Assembly: GCA_029224185.1 (NCBI GenBank)
Contig: CM055200.1
Coordinates: 12,143,170 to 12,207,169 of the forward strand
Source of the DNA: Karalla daura
Taxonomy: Eukaryota; Chordata; Actinopteri; Chaetodontiformes; Leiognathidae
Reading direction: 5' to 3'
DNA length: 64,000 nt
Below the pieces are notes generated by a model, which worked only from the letters and a program-made list of their open reading frames with translations, searched no databases and was not told the origin of the DNA. The position numbers were made by a program, and so were the translations under genes. Positions 12,901 through 26,215 of this stretch are shown here, piece by piece (position 1 is the stretch's first letter; each line of letters starts with the position of its first letter).

Positions 12901-15149
12901 ACAGATTGTCTTCAGATTTTTTCATCACAGGCCTTTTTCTAACCTTAAACCATACTGTGCACGAGTCTTTCTTGTGTTTTGTTAATGCATTGCTTCCTGC
13001 GTTTCAAAGAGAATGAATAAGGCAGAGAGCTGACAGCTATTCGGAGCCTTGGGAATGTTTGTAGTTCTTTGTGTGGTTCAGAAGTGCACAACTGCACGTC
13101 TACTTTCAGGATATGTTTTAAGTCAGAGATGAATATTTATAATAGTCCCTATCTGCTTGGCACATATCTATGATCGGCATTGTTTTGGTTGGGTGACAGC
13201 AAACAGGGAGCAGTGCATGTATTGTTGACCGCTTGGCCAGCCCACACTGATACATATTTATGAGCACATCAGGACGCACTCGAGACAAAAGTTCTAAGCA
13301 CGGAAGTTGTAAACACAAATGTACACAAATTGCAACTCTTGCCCCCCTCATCATTTTGTTATCAAAACCACAGCAGACTTCAGCAGCCCCAGGTGAGTGA
13401 TTGCGTGTGCGTTGGCAGACATGCCAATGTTTATGCTCTCCTACATAATTCTTTAATCACGGCACTATTACCCCACACATACTCCCAGTTTAGTGCCATT
13501 ATTATCGCCCAAGGTCACAGCTAACGAGGGCTGACGCACGCTGCCTGGCCGGAGCTGATTGACTCGCACTTTTAAATAGGCTCAATCGAGGCCTACTCAG
13601 CAATTCAGGAGGCAATGCAGCACCTTGCACAGGTTTATGGGAGAAATATATTGGCTCGAACGCTGCGGGATTGTCTTGCTTTGATGCCAGAGATTACCAC
13701 TGAGGTCTGGACGCTTATGTCTGCCCCGTTTCATCTTGTCCACAGTGACATTTGCGCTTGTGACTGAGAATTCAAATTTGCTTGTTTATGTCATTGGTCA
13801 GTACTATGTAAAATACTTTAAAAACACAGACAAATAACTCTTGAACCTGCACAATAACCCAAAGGCTATCTCTGTGGGCATGTGCTTTACTATTTTTAAT
13901 TTGGGATAGAGAAAGCATTTAGCCGCTGAATATCACACACCTGCTTTTGAATGTGGAGCTGGTCCATGAATTGCACCCCCACCTTCCTCATTCACTCCTG
14001 TTCCAAGTTAATTAAAAATTATACGACATGTTAGCATTAAATCATTATGAAGTAGACCTACTGAAGTAATCATTTCATGGGGTAATTTAGCAGATTAAAC
14101 ATTTCTTTCATTGTCAACCAGTAACCTTGATATCATAAATGTTGCACCCACCTTTTTATGAATGACACTATGACTGTCAGGACCATGAAACAGATTTAAA
14201 TGTAGATTTAAATCAGCCATTACGTACCTATATTCAATACCCGCCTATTCATTTGGCATACAAATGAATCTGCAGAGCCCAAAGGTTCAATCTCTGTGCT
14301 GTCTGCTGAATGAAGTGGCCGGTGGAGCAAACAGAGGGGTCAATCTTGTTTCACGGTGTGACTTCTTGCTCACAGCCTGGAATGCCAGATAACATCCAAA
14401 TCTCACTCATCTTGATGACTGATGTCACGTCCATTTTTCCCAGAGTTAGGAAACATGTAAGTGAATGAAAAATGTGGCTTTTTATTGTTGAGTTCAGAGG
14501 GCTTGTGATGGAGAGCGACAAAAATGTGCACACAATTTGGCTTTAACCAAATACACAAATCTGACTATTTTGCTTTTGATATTGGACATTTTCAGCAGTA
14601 AAAGGAGCAAACGCTCTATAGCATTTCCCTTTGAGTGGGCCTGTGAAGAGGCTCTATTATGAATCTGAAGGGAAGTGATTTGAGATAAATATACACATCA
14701 GATCACTTTGGCTTAATCAAGGCCATCATGGCTCCAGACTCCTAACGGGAGGAATTATTGGCTCCTTGCCTGGGCGCAGTCCTGTAAAAGTCCTTGGCTC
14801 CATCAGAAGGGGGCTGACGCATAAGGAAACGTCTATGTTTGGCACTGAGCTCTGTTTGACATAGCGATGAAGACCAACATGACGGACTCTTATCCAGCCA
14901 TAATTATAATCTACACTAAATGGTAATCATGATCTTCTGCGTTGTTTTGTGCCCACATACGATTATTAATATAAAGATGATTCAGGGAAACACCATTTCC
15001 TGCATTTTCTACTTTTTCCCGAAAGACATTTTGTGACTGACAGAAATGTTTGCTTACATTATTTATTGCAGGAGAATATGAATCCTCAGTCCAATGATGC
15101 AGTACTTTTTCGCTCTAAAAACATGTGATGTATTTGGTGCAGAGAAAAT

Positions 15150-15245
15150 GGTTTTCCAGTTTTAGTAACTAATTAATGCTTTATCAATATTCATGATGGA
15201 CTCCACATTTAGAAAACTGTAATTAGCTGTATTATCCTCTAGCCA
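15150..15245. promoter_or_regulatory. candidate non-coding regulatory block (TAATTA-rich)
   Basis: AT-rich non-repetitive stretch with TAATTAAT, TTTATCAATATTCATGATGG and CTGTAATTAGCTG in close order, all homeodomain-like cores. It resembles conserved vertebrate enhancers by eye. There is no coding or repeat explanation. Conservation is not tested here. Confidence 0.2.
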
Positions 15246-15934
15246 TTTGTGAAAAAGCTATCCATATAGTTCAAATCAAACCACAGCAACAGCTCCGGGG
15301 TTCTGACCAGATGTGTTATCCAGTATAGAAATCAGATATCCATAGGCAAATAGGCAAACAGCATGAGGGACAGGCACACTTCAAACAAGCACTTACAGAG
15401 TAAGAACAAGCTGGATGGACAGTGTCATAATTCGTGGGAGCCACCTGGTGATTCCCTCAGTCACCTTCCTGTTTCCTCTCAGCCAGCTGCTCCCCATGCA
15501 GCCAATCGATCTGCAGCGCCACCGCTCCGCCAATTCACCATGACCTTGAGTGGCACGTCCCCTCTCTTTCATTTGGGATATCTGTGAGCTTTGCGTCCCT
15601 CCTCATTCCTCATCATTTAGAGATGCACCTGTGCTCAGACCAAGATAGCTCCTCTTTCCAATGCAGCTCTGGGATTTGACTGCATTTAACAAAACCTCAT
15701 CCAAACAGTCCACAATAGGCAGGCTACTTTTTTTTTATCTCACCTCTGCTTTCTGCTGCATTTCTTTGCCATTTTCTGCTTATTCAGATTCCCTCTGCAG
15801 ATGAGTACCATGTTTAAAAGACAGATTCACATCACCCAGTTCTTTTTGTGCTGTTTGTGCGTGTGTGTAAATACACACACACAAATGTACACATATTTGC
15901 AATAATTTGAGTAGATAAAAATATGTTTTATATA

Positions 15935-15949
15935 TGTGTGTGTGTGTGT
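15935..15949 (+). repeat. (TG)n short microsatellite
   Basis: About seven TG units in a region that also holds a short CA run near 15871-15881, the two forming a loose inverted TG/CA pair. Confidence 0.8.
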
Positions 15950-18900
15950 CTGTATTGTGCATTTATATAAAGGCACTTGTACAGTTTCCTGCCAAAGCAA
16001 CTTCAAAGTGCAGTTTCTATCCAGTTGCTGGGTGCAGGCTCTGTTTTGTTTTTTGTGGAAGTCAGAGGAGGTGAGTTATCTGTTGTTCTGCTTGGTTGCT
16101 CATAGACATGTATTGTCTGGGCCAGGTCAGGGTGGCAGAGTGGCTCCCTTCATGGCCCTGCTTTGACAGAGCTGTCTCTACATGAAGGTGACCCTTTCCC
16201 TGGATCCTCCACTCTGCCAAGCGTCACTGTCAGGTCCTAAAGGCGTCATGGTCTATTAAGCACCTTAATGATGACCATAGCCTCATGCACTCACCCAATA
16301 GACCCCCTCACTCCTACGTATCACTGTGTATATTTTAAATGATGAATGAATGGGAGTGTATGCATGGGTATATTTCTCTCTGTACCACCAGCCTTGCATA
16401 ACGGAGTTTAGCTTGTATCCAGCAAATGTCTGAGGAGAGATTTTGATTAGACCCGGGCACTAGGTGAAATAAATCTCCTCTGGGATTTAAAGGTGTATGC
16501 TTTGAACAGGCAATCCTTCAGAAGGCTTTTAAACTCAATAAATCCACCAACGCCCCAATGTTTCAAAACACTGCTTTTACGGCCTCATACTTTTTATCCA
16601 TATCCTGTGGCATAAAAGTGACAGGACTACTTGAAGATGGCAACAAGCCTTAGGGAGCACTCCCACCAACACTTTCACATCTGTTGATCCCCCCCGAATC
16701 CCTGTGCCTGCCATGAATAACGGAAGTTTGCTACGTGACAGGGCAGGTGTATTATGTGCCCTCCCCTTGAGTTTGGCAAGAAGAAACCATGATAGCAGCG
16801 GCTGGGTTCAGTGCACGTACATCTTCAAATGACTGAAAATATGGGGACATTGGATGAGATTAGGTCTCCCAGGGCAGTCCATCGCTGCAGTACATCCCCT
16901 CATAATTACCTTCATAGAGTGTTTATGTGTGATGACCATTGGGAGTCTATGTCCTCCGGTGTCTCAGACAGGCTTCAGCAGGGGTAAACAGGACAACTCT
17001 ACCACTCAAGTGACTTTGTGATCGTAGAGAGTTTCATGTGGTTTTCACTACCAATGTAATCCCTTGAATATCTGTATGTAAATCAGATTTGCAGGGAATC
17101 AATCAGTTCTGCCAACATGCCTGTACGTATTTCTGTGTAATTTCACAAGTGTACCAAGAAACGCCCTTATCCCTGTTCTCTGAAACCATCAGTCTGATAA
17201 ACACTTCATTCAGGTTTCCTGTTATTACCTGTCATGTTTACAGATGTTTCATCAACCTAAGATGGATAATATGCCAGGAAATTACATCATGTTGACAGCC
17301 ACTCTGTCTGTGTGTCAGTTCCAGAATCGAAACCCAAATAGCCAATAATATTCAACATCAGGATCAAGCTAGTGATTAATCTTGAGGTAGCTTGGTTGTT
17401 TTGTTAATAGCTGTATAATGTTATAACCTGGGGTAATAAAACAAGACCAAAATAAGAGAGAGATACAGTACACTGATACATCTGTACACACAGCCCTGGT
17501 TTGCATAGCTCACATACGTCTGTGCGTATGTGTAGCCTATGTATAAGGCAAACACTTAATATTCTCAACGGTTAGAAGTACAAAGCCACTGAAAGCAGAT
17601 TGTAGAGACTTAACAAGTGTATTTTATTAACCAAGTATTTGTTTTTGATGTTATTCCCTGCCACCCTAATATAAAGCATGTCTCCATCACTTAACTCACT
17701 CAGTGATGGACTTACTCTGATTTCTGGGACAGCTGCTCTTTTATGTAGCTCCATATGGTTCCAGACAAGCATTGCTCAAAGCAGCAGAGGAAGGTGCACA
17801 CAACTGAAATGTGCATTCACGCTGTCACCTTTCAAGAACCTTTTCATATGGGAACAAAGAGAGATACGGGGCCCTTTTGTTTTTGCCGTAGGTGTGAATA
17901 TCATTAGATCCGCCATGAATGCAATAAATGCAAGTAGGTTCAGTAGCCTTTGCCCATGAGACAATAAAACACATATGGAAATGAGCCAGCAGCATGACTA
18001 ATAGCTTGCTGTTTGAACCACGCGCCCATCTCAGCGAAATGCCTGTTCTCTTTAAGTGAGCCATTATACAGATATCAATGAGCCTGCTTCGCCTTTGATC
18101 TCCCTTTTAAGAGCGGAGGATTTTACACCCAAAGAAAGAAACACCTTAGAGAAGCCACTGGTTTGCATGCTGTCTACTGTTATGCCCAAAATGAGGATAA
18201 AATGAACACAAAGGAAGCTGTCACTCCCTGCGTCCCTCCTGCCCCTAATCCTCCCACTCCTGAGCCTGTGCCTGCTACATCATCATCAGAGCTCAGATCA
18301 AAGTGTGAGAGAATGGCCCACAGGTCTGCACAGAGGGAGAGCTGACCTCCTCAGAGCTTACTCTGTCCTTGGACCAAAGTCCTTTTAAAAGCGAGACATA
18401 TTCGTTGAAAACCAATTCTGTGCAGCGTGCCTAAATCAGGCCGTACTTTGAATGGGAGATCTTGCTTTTGTGGACGCTCCTCAAGGCTGTTCACGTATCC
18501 TAAGTGTCACTTGTATAAAGACAATTTAGCCATCTTATTTGAAAGCCCTCATGTTCATACAACTGGAATAAACTGAGATTGGAAACAAACATTATTGTGT
18601 GCATGGTAATTTTGTATTCATACCCAGTAGCACTGCAAGCTTAAATTTTTATTACGACACACATACCGACCAGTATACACTGTAAATTGAAAAATAGTGT
18701 TTTCTCACGCTAATACGACACAGGCCTTGACCTCTCATCCCACGACTGTTAATTAGTGTTGGTTGCTCTTACCTCTGGGCAAGCTCAGATTTATGGCTTT
18801 ATGTTGTGGAGAGCTTTAAAGAGAAAGTGTTCTGCTGGGGCCTACTCTGCCCACGGACTCTGAATAAACAGGCTTTCATACCCTGAATCAAAGCTCGACA

Positions 18901-21900
18901 TGAAAATTCCAAAATGCATATTTTTATGCTAAGAAATACTGAAATCTACCCAGACTTGAAAGAAAATAAGGCAGGCTTAAAAAAAAACAACTAAAGGAAT
19001 CACATTTATTATGTGATCGCATCATACAGTCAACCTGTTTCTTTTGTTGTTGCTCTCCCTTTTAGGCCCTGTACAGTATAGTCCAAAGAATGGCGTATTC
19101 CAACTTTAAAAGGGATAGCTGGATATTTTGGAATCATTTGCTGACTTGTCCAGGATTACATAAGAAAATCAATATCAATTTCATTGGTGCAAATGCAGCT
19201 CAGAGACAGATGGGTCACATGTTCACACAATCACTGGCAGCAAGGGGAAATGGAACAGGAGAAAAAAAAAACTCCTATTATCCAGGGTTATCTGTCTGCC
19301 CACAGAAACTGCACCATCTCTTTCTCTGCCACAGTCCACCTGGGCTCATAAACATGCTGCTGCCTGCCTTTTTTTATTCCCGCTCGACATTGCATCACAG
19401 GAGCTCAAACGGGATGAGCTTCCTCCAGTGTGGCGGGACTGAGTGCGCTGAAGGCAACCGCAGAGCACCCTTAGCTTCCGCTAACAAAGAGTTTATTAAG
19501 TCCATCAAATTCCCAGTTGAAGAAAACATCCCCAGCTTCAAGCCTTGGAGTAATTATTCCTGAAGCGCGAGGCAGATGAAGAAATCAGAAGAAACACACT
19601 CACCCAGTGGTGTACTGTATGTTTTCCCTTACAGTGTACAGGAAAAAGACAAACATTCACTCTTCTAATTGGAAAATGTGTTCCTATGATTCAATAATAA
19701 TTATGTACTTACCATGCCTCCAAAGGGTCACTGCTGCACCAGCACAGAGAGCTCAATTGGATTTGCAGTTAATGAGGTTGGGTCTCTCAACGAATGTTAG
19801 TTTTTATTTTGTATGTAGTGCTTTGGGAAATGCGGTTATGGCCTATTTTATCTTGTGTTGCGATTCTGTGCAGATTTTCCCATCCACACTCGTGTGGGTA
19901 ATATACAACGTAGCTTTCCCATTTATACAATCAGACTCTAAATAAAAAAGTCTCATAAAAGTATGTTTAAAAGGCTATTCAATAGCTTGGATCAGCAGAG
20001 ATTTTAGGTGATGTTTATAGAAACAAGCATTGTGTTCATGTCTGCAGGATATCCATGCAGCAGTTTAGTATATGGGTGCTGCTGTGCTGCAGATATGACT
20101 TTGTCAGTCTGCTATCAGTCAACCTTCAATGCATGGGATGGCCTGGAGGCTTTAGGGAGTTGATATCTATTGGGATTTGCGCATGTCCTTTATTCTGTGT
20201 GATCAATGAGCTGCAGCTAAGAGTAATCTCTACTTTCACATCAGCCATATTAATTCCAACCACCCTGCTGACCACACATTACAGCTCTGCCCTTTTTCTC
20301 TTTTACCTTGTTACACTGACTCTGCTGTGACCCCTGCTCAAAAGCTCTCAGCACAGTTCATGTCGTGCCAAAATATTAGCACAACCCCTAACCACTGCAT
20401 TAAATCTTTAATGCTGTAAATAACACAGGGAGATACTCAGCATTCCTATTTAAACCCACTAAATGAGGGGTGCTAGAATGGCACGAGCAAAGCATCATTA
20501 GTATGCAATATGCACCAGACCTGATTTTTGTCTCACGCTGGTCCTGCCACAAAGACCGGGGCCGTGCAGCCACTCGCTTGTCTTCTTATGTATGCCGTTC
20601 TGTCACCTCAAAATTCAGAGTGGGGGTTTGACTTTGAAGGCCCTTTGATATGTTGCTTTTGAAATGTTGAAGGGCGCCTTGAAAGGGAAAAAAAATGTTT
20701 AATTAGTAGCCTTGCGATGGAAGGGTACCATCCTTCACATTGCAAGACCAGAAACCTCTTTTTACCCCCTTCTCTGATTAAATGAGCTGCTGAAGCTGAT
20801 TTATGAATGGAAATTAAAGAAATGTCTCGTGAAAAATGCCCCCTAATTATTATTTTACTATTCATTTACATCAACCACTTGGGAATCATCTGCTTTGGAG
20901 TTACAAATCATGAGCTGTATTTTAGGATTACTGATAATTCTAACCTCGCAGCTTCATGCGCTGTTAATCTCTGCTGAGACAGTTTGACATGGGGTGCGGA
21001 TATTCGAGGATCCACATGCGCCCTGGTTTTACCTTCCATAGAGGCACATTTGGCTTGACTCGTCTCTTTTGCTCTATTTTATCTGCAGCATTTCAGAGAC
21101 TTTTTCACTTTGAGAAACCTTATGAAACAGCAGTTTGATAGTTTCAGACAGAATCCTCCCATTCCCTGCTTTGATCATTTTCCGTATGCCCACCTGTAAT
21201 TTAGGCCTCCAAAATGCAAATGACTTTTAATGCTAGACACCATGCACACCATGATCTATGTTTCTTAAGCACTCACTGGAATAATCACAGGATTCAGACC
21301 CCGAGGTGCATTGGATGATGGCTTCTATGCTGAGTGCACAGGTTCAAATGCTCACAGATTCATTTTTTCCATTAGTAGTCTTTGCTTCCAAATCAGAATT
21401 CATTAAAATTGCCTCCTTCAGTTTATAATGTCATGGTTCCCATGACAAATACTATAAAAATTTCATAACACTGTTCTTAATCAGAGTAAAGTTCAATGGA
21501 ATTAAATGAGATGCATGTTTCAAATGGTAAACTGTGAAATAAAAGCCAACCTGAGGCTGTGTTCTCCTGGATCATATTAACACCGCTCTACAGTGAAGGG
21601 AAAATAAAGAACCAGGTCCTGCATGGGCAAACAGTAATGTCAGTACAATTTTGTGTCATTATTTCTATGAACAACAAAGCCCATACTTTCCATTGATTCA
21701 GACTTCAGAGGAAACGTCCATGTTAAATAAAATCTTGTTTCCATAGGCAACAAATTGCCTTAACAAACATGAGACAGGGTGGCTTGTTATGAAAATATGA
21801 CAATAATATTGTGAATATAGTGATGAAAGTCTTCTTTAGATAACAACCTGTTAGACATCCAGTCCTGTTTCCTCCAACTGCTGTTTTGGCCACTGTTGTT

Positions 21901-22583
21901 TTGAATTTTTCTTCTCGGATTTTGCAGCATGTCTTTGCCTGACATCACAGGTCACCCCGCTCACTACTCCAGTATTTCAGATGATCCTGCAGATAATTCT
22001 ACTGTGCCAATCTAATCAATAAGTTATATTTAGAAAAAGGAGGGAATATCTGACAAGATGTTCTCCTGAAGATCCACAGAGCATTGACTCTGTCGACTTG
22101 TCCGCACACATTTTGCCTTTGAGTTTACCTGACATGTTCCTCGCCTTCTCATTTGAATTCTGTCAGTCATGCATGGGTCACGTTGAGGTCAGTGGAGTTG
22201 TCTCACCAATGTGAATTTCTCTCCTTTTCCCTCTTCCTCTCACAGACTCACTGGTCAGTGATATAATTCCTACTGATACTGAGCACCAGCGCTCATACAT
22301 AAACATGAGCCCGTGTCTGGTTACTAGCGCCCTCAGTTCAGAGTTGTATCATTTTTTATGCGTCTCTAAATGTTCCCTCTTTAACACTGAGGGAACCAGT
22401 GTCATGAGCAGATCGCAGTGGGAGATATGAATAATAAAAGGAAACAGTTTCCTACCAGAACTGGACAGTATTTGTACATTTGGGGTCACTGATCTGTAAT
22501 ATATATGTAAAAGTTTTGCAGGGACTTTGCACTTTTGTGTTCAAAGCGGCTTTATGTTCCCAGTGTAATGACTTGGATTTATC

Positions 22584-22595
22584 AAAAAAAAAAAA
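22584..22595 (+). repeat. poly(A) run of 12
   Basis: Twelve A followed by GAAAAAGG. No retroelement body is recognisable upstream. Confidence 0.75.
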
Positions 22596-24260
22596 GAAAA
22601 AGGCTCCTTGGTGTACCTGTGCGATGTAGCTTCGGGCCTCACTGCAGACTGTGCTCCATCAACCATACAGCCGGTCATGGACCAGTGAATAAGGCAGTCA
22701 TCAGTTCAGTGTCTTCTTGTCTGTGCTCCACTGCTTTGCCCTGTCCACCAGCTGCAGCATTTACAGCCTGCTTCTGCCTGCTCATCTCACCTCTGTCATG
22801 TGTTTGGCTGACAGACACGCAGCAGCCCGACTCTCCCCCCCGCAGCAATGCATCTAATGCATGTGCAGATGGGATCATTGCTGTGAAACAGAGTGTGATG
22901 ACTTTCATCATGGCCTGAGAGAGTCCGGCCACTGTGTCTGCCCTTGGTCCGGTCCACAAGGATCCAGTCCACCAGGGTCTGCCCTCACAGGCTCACAAAT
23001 TCCCATTTTGAGGTGTGACCGAGTACTCGGAGGTGGAAGTCGTGTTCATAAGCTGTTTTGTAAACCTTGTGAGCTTGTTATGCGCTGTTTTCTCATTTCT
23101 GAGGACTGCTGGTCCACACATTATATCTACAGCTCCTTCTGTCAGGCCAGCTGACGTTTCAGTGAAATGACAGCAATTTACCAAATAACCTGACATTTAA
23201 CTGCATTATAAAGTGCATAATGGGTATAAAAGAAGAAGTCTAGCACCAGCAGGAAAAATCACTACAGAATACTCCCCGCATCCATCATAGCAATAAGTCC
23301 ATTTCCATGCACAGACTCGGATTTTATTTTTTTTTAAGTAATCTTGAACCTCACAGTGCACTGTAAATAGGGCACACTGGGTTAAGAATGCACAGCTTTC
23401 ACTGTTTGTTTATCATCACTGCACCGTGCTCATATTCACACAGTGCGATGGATGCGTGTTCAGGTCAACAAAACCATTGTGGTGAGCACCATTTACAATT
23501 TCTGTGGTCGGGCTTGTCATTTCTTTCCTCCGTGGCTGATGTCGCCTGCCGCTGCTATGGGAGAGGATTTATTTTGTGCTGCCATTTTTTCAGAATCTAT
23601 TGCTGCCGTGGCTGTAGAGGAGGGGCAGGAATGTTCTGTTCTGGTTTATTCATAACGCCACAGATTGTCCATCACAAGATAGTGTCATTGCATGAAAACA
23701 ACTTATCCTAATAAGCTGTTTCCCAGAGTATCACGACCAGCAAGTTAGTCCCTTCATGTTAACACTGCCAGAGATGCCGATTCCTTAATGGACACTCAAA
23801 TATTATAGTGAGGATAATTACACTTGATCACAGCAGATATAAAAACGCATTGTAGGACTCGGGCCATTGGGCTTCAGATTTCACACCCTCTGCATTTCTC
23901 CATCTTCCATTGACCATAATGACACTCAGACAGTAAGCGGTAGCATTGTAATATGTGGCATTATGCAGAATAAAAGGGTGTTAATGTATCATATTTGAAT
24001 ATCCTGATCTGTAACCGTGACATGCTCTTCCCAGCAGCAGCTGATTCAGACAGAGAGACCGAGCATGACCTACATGCTTAAAGAATTACAGCAGTCAACA
24101 AAGAGGATTCTCCAGGATTCATGTTCTGATACCGTGATGTAAGCCCACACTGTGGCAACAGTGGTGAATAATAACATACTTGCGGTCGCATTTGCACAAG
24201 GTCTCCCCTTGCCGCTGTGATTTATAAGCGCAGCTTCCATCTGCAAACAGGCTCGGAGGC

Positions 24261-24460
24261 TTGGAGCTACAGGGGCACCACCACAGGTCCAGTGCTATTT
24301 ACTCAGCCAGCCGAGACGAGGCGCTCCCCCGGCAGCATCCTGCAGCCTCAGAGCCGGGGCCCACGTTTCTTACCTTTACCTTTAGTCTGCTCGCGGCTGC
24401 TGCGCGGCACCTGCAGCCCGGGAAGGTGACAGCGACAGCAGGGCTGCCGCGTTTTGCCAC
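24261..24460. promoter_or_regulatory. CpG-dense, GC-rich patch
   Basis: About a dozen CpG dinucleotides occur in some 180 bases (for example CGAGACGAGGCGC, CTCGCGG, CTGCGCGGCAC, GCCGCG), clearly denser than the surrounding AT-rich intron. Overlapping open frames are present but show no known protein. CCCGGGAAG followed by GTGACA at 24426 could act as a splice donor. An unmethylated CpG patch, alternative first exon or enhancer are all possible. It may also be simple GC drift. Confidence 0.3.
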
Positions 24461-26049
24461 AGGTTGAGCCATCTTTACTGTGTCATTTCCTGCTGCTTAA
24501 CAAATGAGTGAAAGCTGCAGGCTACCGTGCTCTCAGTGGAATACCAGCGACTTAGTTTTATGAGCACTGTCTTTGCAGAACTCTAGTCACATTTTGAAGT
24601 TAATGAATCACAGTTTTAATAGGCTGTGTCCACTTAAAAAATTAAAATCTAATTCCATATGCACAGGAAATATTAAATGTGTGTGCATTATAATTAACAT
24701 AAATATAGCACTTTTTTTCAGTAATAATCACTGTAGCATATGTGTGCTGTTCTTAATATTCTGTGGGCTGAATAAGAGTGCAGACACGCTGTTAGGGAAG
24801 GTGCTCCACTTTAAAGTGATGTGATAGATTAGGGAGGAGCTGCGGCAACAGAGTAATTTCCCTTGTGACCAATTTCTGAACACTCCCTAAGCAAAGAAAA
24901 TCAGCAACAAGCCAACATGTCAGGCTCAGCCTCATGCCAGGGTACGCACCAGCATGCTGACTCACTTCTAATGAGCATCTGCAGACAGAAATAATAACCT
25001 AAAGCAGGAATCATAGGTCATGACTGCTTCTATACCGCTGACTGTCCTAATTAACACCAGACCTGATGCAATGTAAGCAGGTGTATAGGCATGCATGCTA
25101 ACAACTATCAAAATAGCTCTCATGGTGGCCTGGTGTTGCAGGTAAAGGGAAGCTACACGGTGCTTTGTTATGCGTGTGGTGAAACATGCTTATGGTGCGT
25201 GTTCTTACATGAAAGAATCATTGCACACTGGCATCATTTGGATTTTTGTCTCTAAAACAGCTAAAACTATTTGATAATGAGCAAATCCATCAGGAGTGAC
25301 TGTCACCACTCATTTGCTCTGCATGCAGATAAACACAATGGCTGCTTCAGTGCAAACACTGATGATGTTTTCCCCTCGCTCACCTATACAAGATCAAAGT
25401 TTTGTTTCACATCTTTTGATGATTCAAACCAAACCTGGAGCTCTTGAACAACTTTGAACACGTTGGCATTTACAGATATGAGTAAGATTTATCTTCAGTA
25501 CATACCGCTGTGTAATTTATTGTTTTATGTGCAGCTGATTTATGGATTGAAAGAAGATGCCAGAACGCACGCCAGGCTTTGCAGTTTTATTGGATGTATA
25601 CTTGTCCTCACTTTTTGCAATAACCGTCCTTTAAACTAGTATGTGACGTCTACATGTGCCACAAAGGTGTCAGATCTTTACAGCGTGCCGTTAAGTGATT
25701 ACCCAATGCATTTTCACACAGCAACGATCAATAGTCTTTAATGGATCAACTGGAGAGCTAATAAAAAAAGGTTTTAATTGATTATGCTGATGGCTGGCCC
25801 TGCCACCCCCTTGATGTGTTAAGGTTTAGTTGCAGTCAGAGCAAAAGTTCAAGTTGAAGAGACTGACATGGAGGCCATGGAGAGGATAACAAGGCTCCCG
25901 GCTCAGACTGGCTGGATGTGTTGACAGGAAGTACCACCACTTTGTAAAAGATTTACAAAAAATTAAAGTCATTTTCTCTCTTTCAGTCAAGTTTTTGATT
26001 ACACAGCTTCAAAATAGACACCAAATTACATCTGTTCCTGTTTCGCTGG

Positions 26050-26215
26050 GTGTTAGTGAATGCAAATCATATGTAATTAAGAAAGAAATGTAATTGAGGA
26101 GGCACAGCGTGGATGAATGACATATTTATTCCTCTTCTCCAGGGTTAACAAACAAATTAAATTACATCCACAAATTAAGAGCCGCTTTTTGATGTAGAAA
26201 TATTACGGTCAGTTT
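26050..26215. promoter_or_regulatory. candidate regulatory block: POU octamer plus homeodomain cores
   Basis: An exact octamer ATGCAAAT (26060-26067) is followed within 10 bases by ATGTAATTAAG, then by ATGTAATTGAGG and ACAAATTAAATTACATCC. POU and homeodomain words packed this way are typical of developmental enhancers. There is no repeat or coding character. Function is inferred from motifs only. Confidence 0.25.

Noticed and set aside
15440..15451. CTCF-like core (GCCACCTGGTGA)
   Set aside because: One mismatch to the core and poor flanks; a match of this quality is expected by chance in 64 kb.
19090..19563. 157-codon plus frame
   Set aside because: No recognisable domain, and it includes a poly(A)-derived Lys run; it looks like chance.
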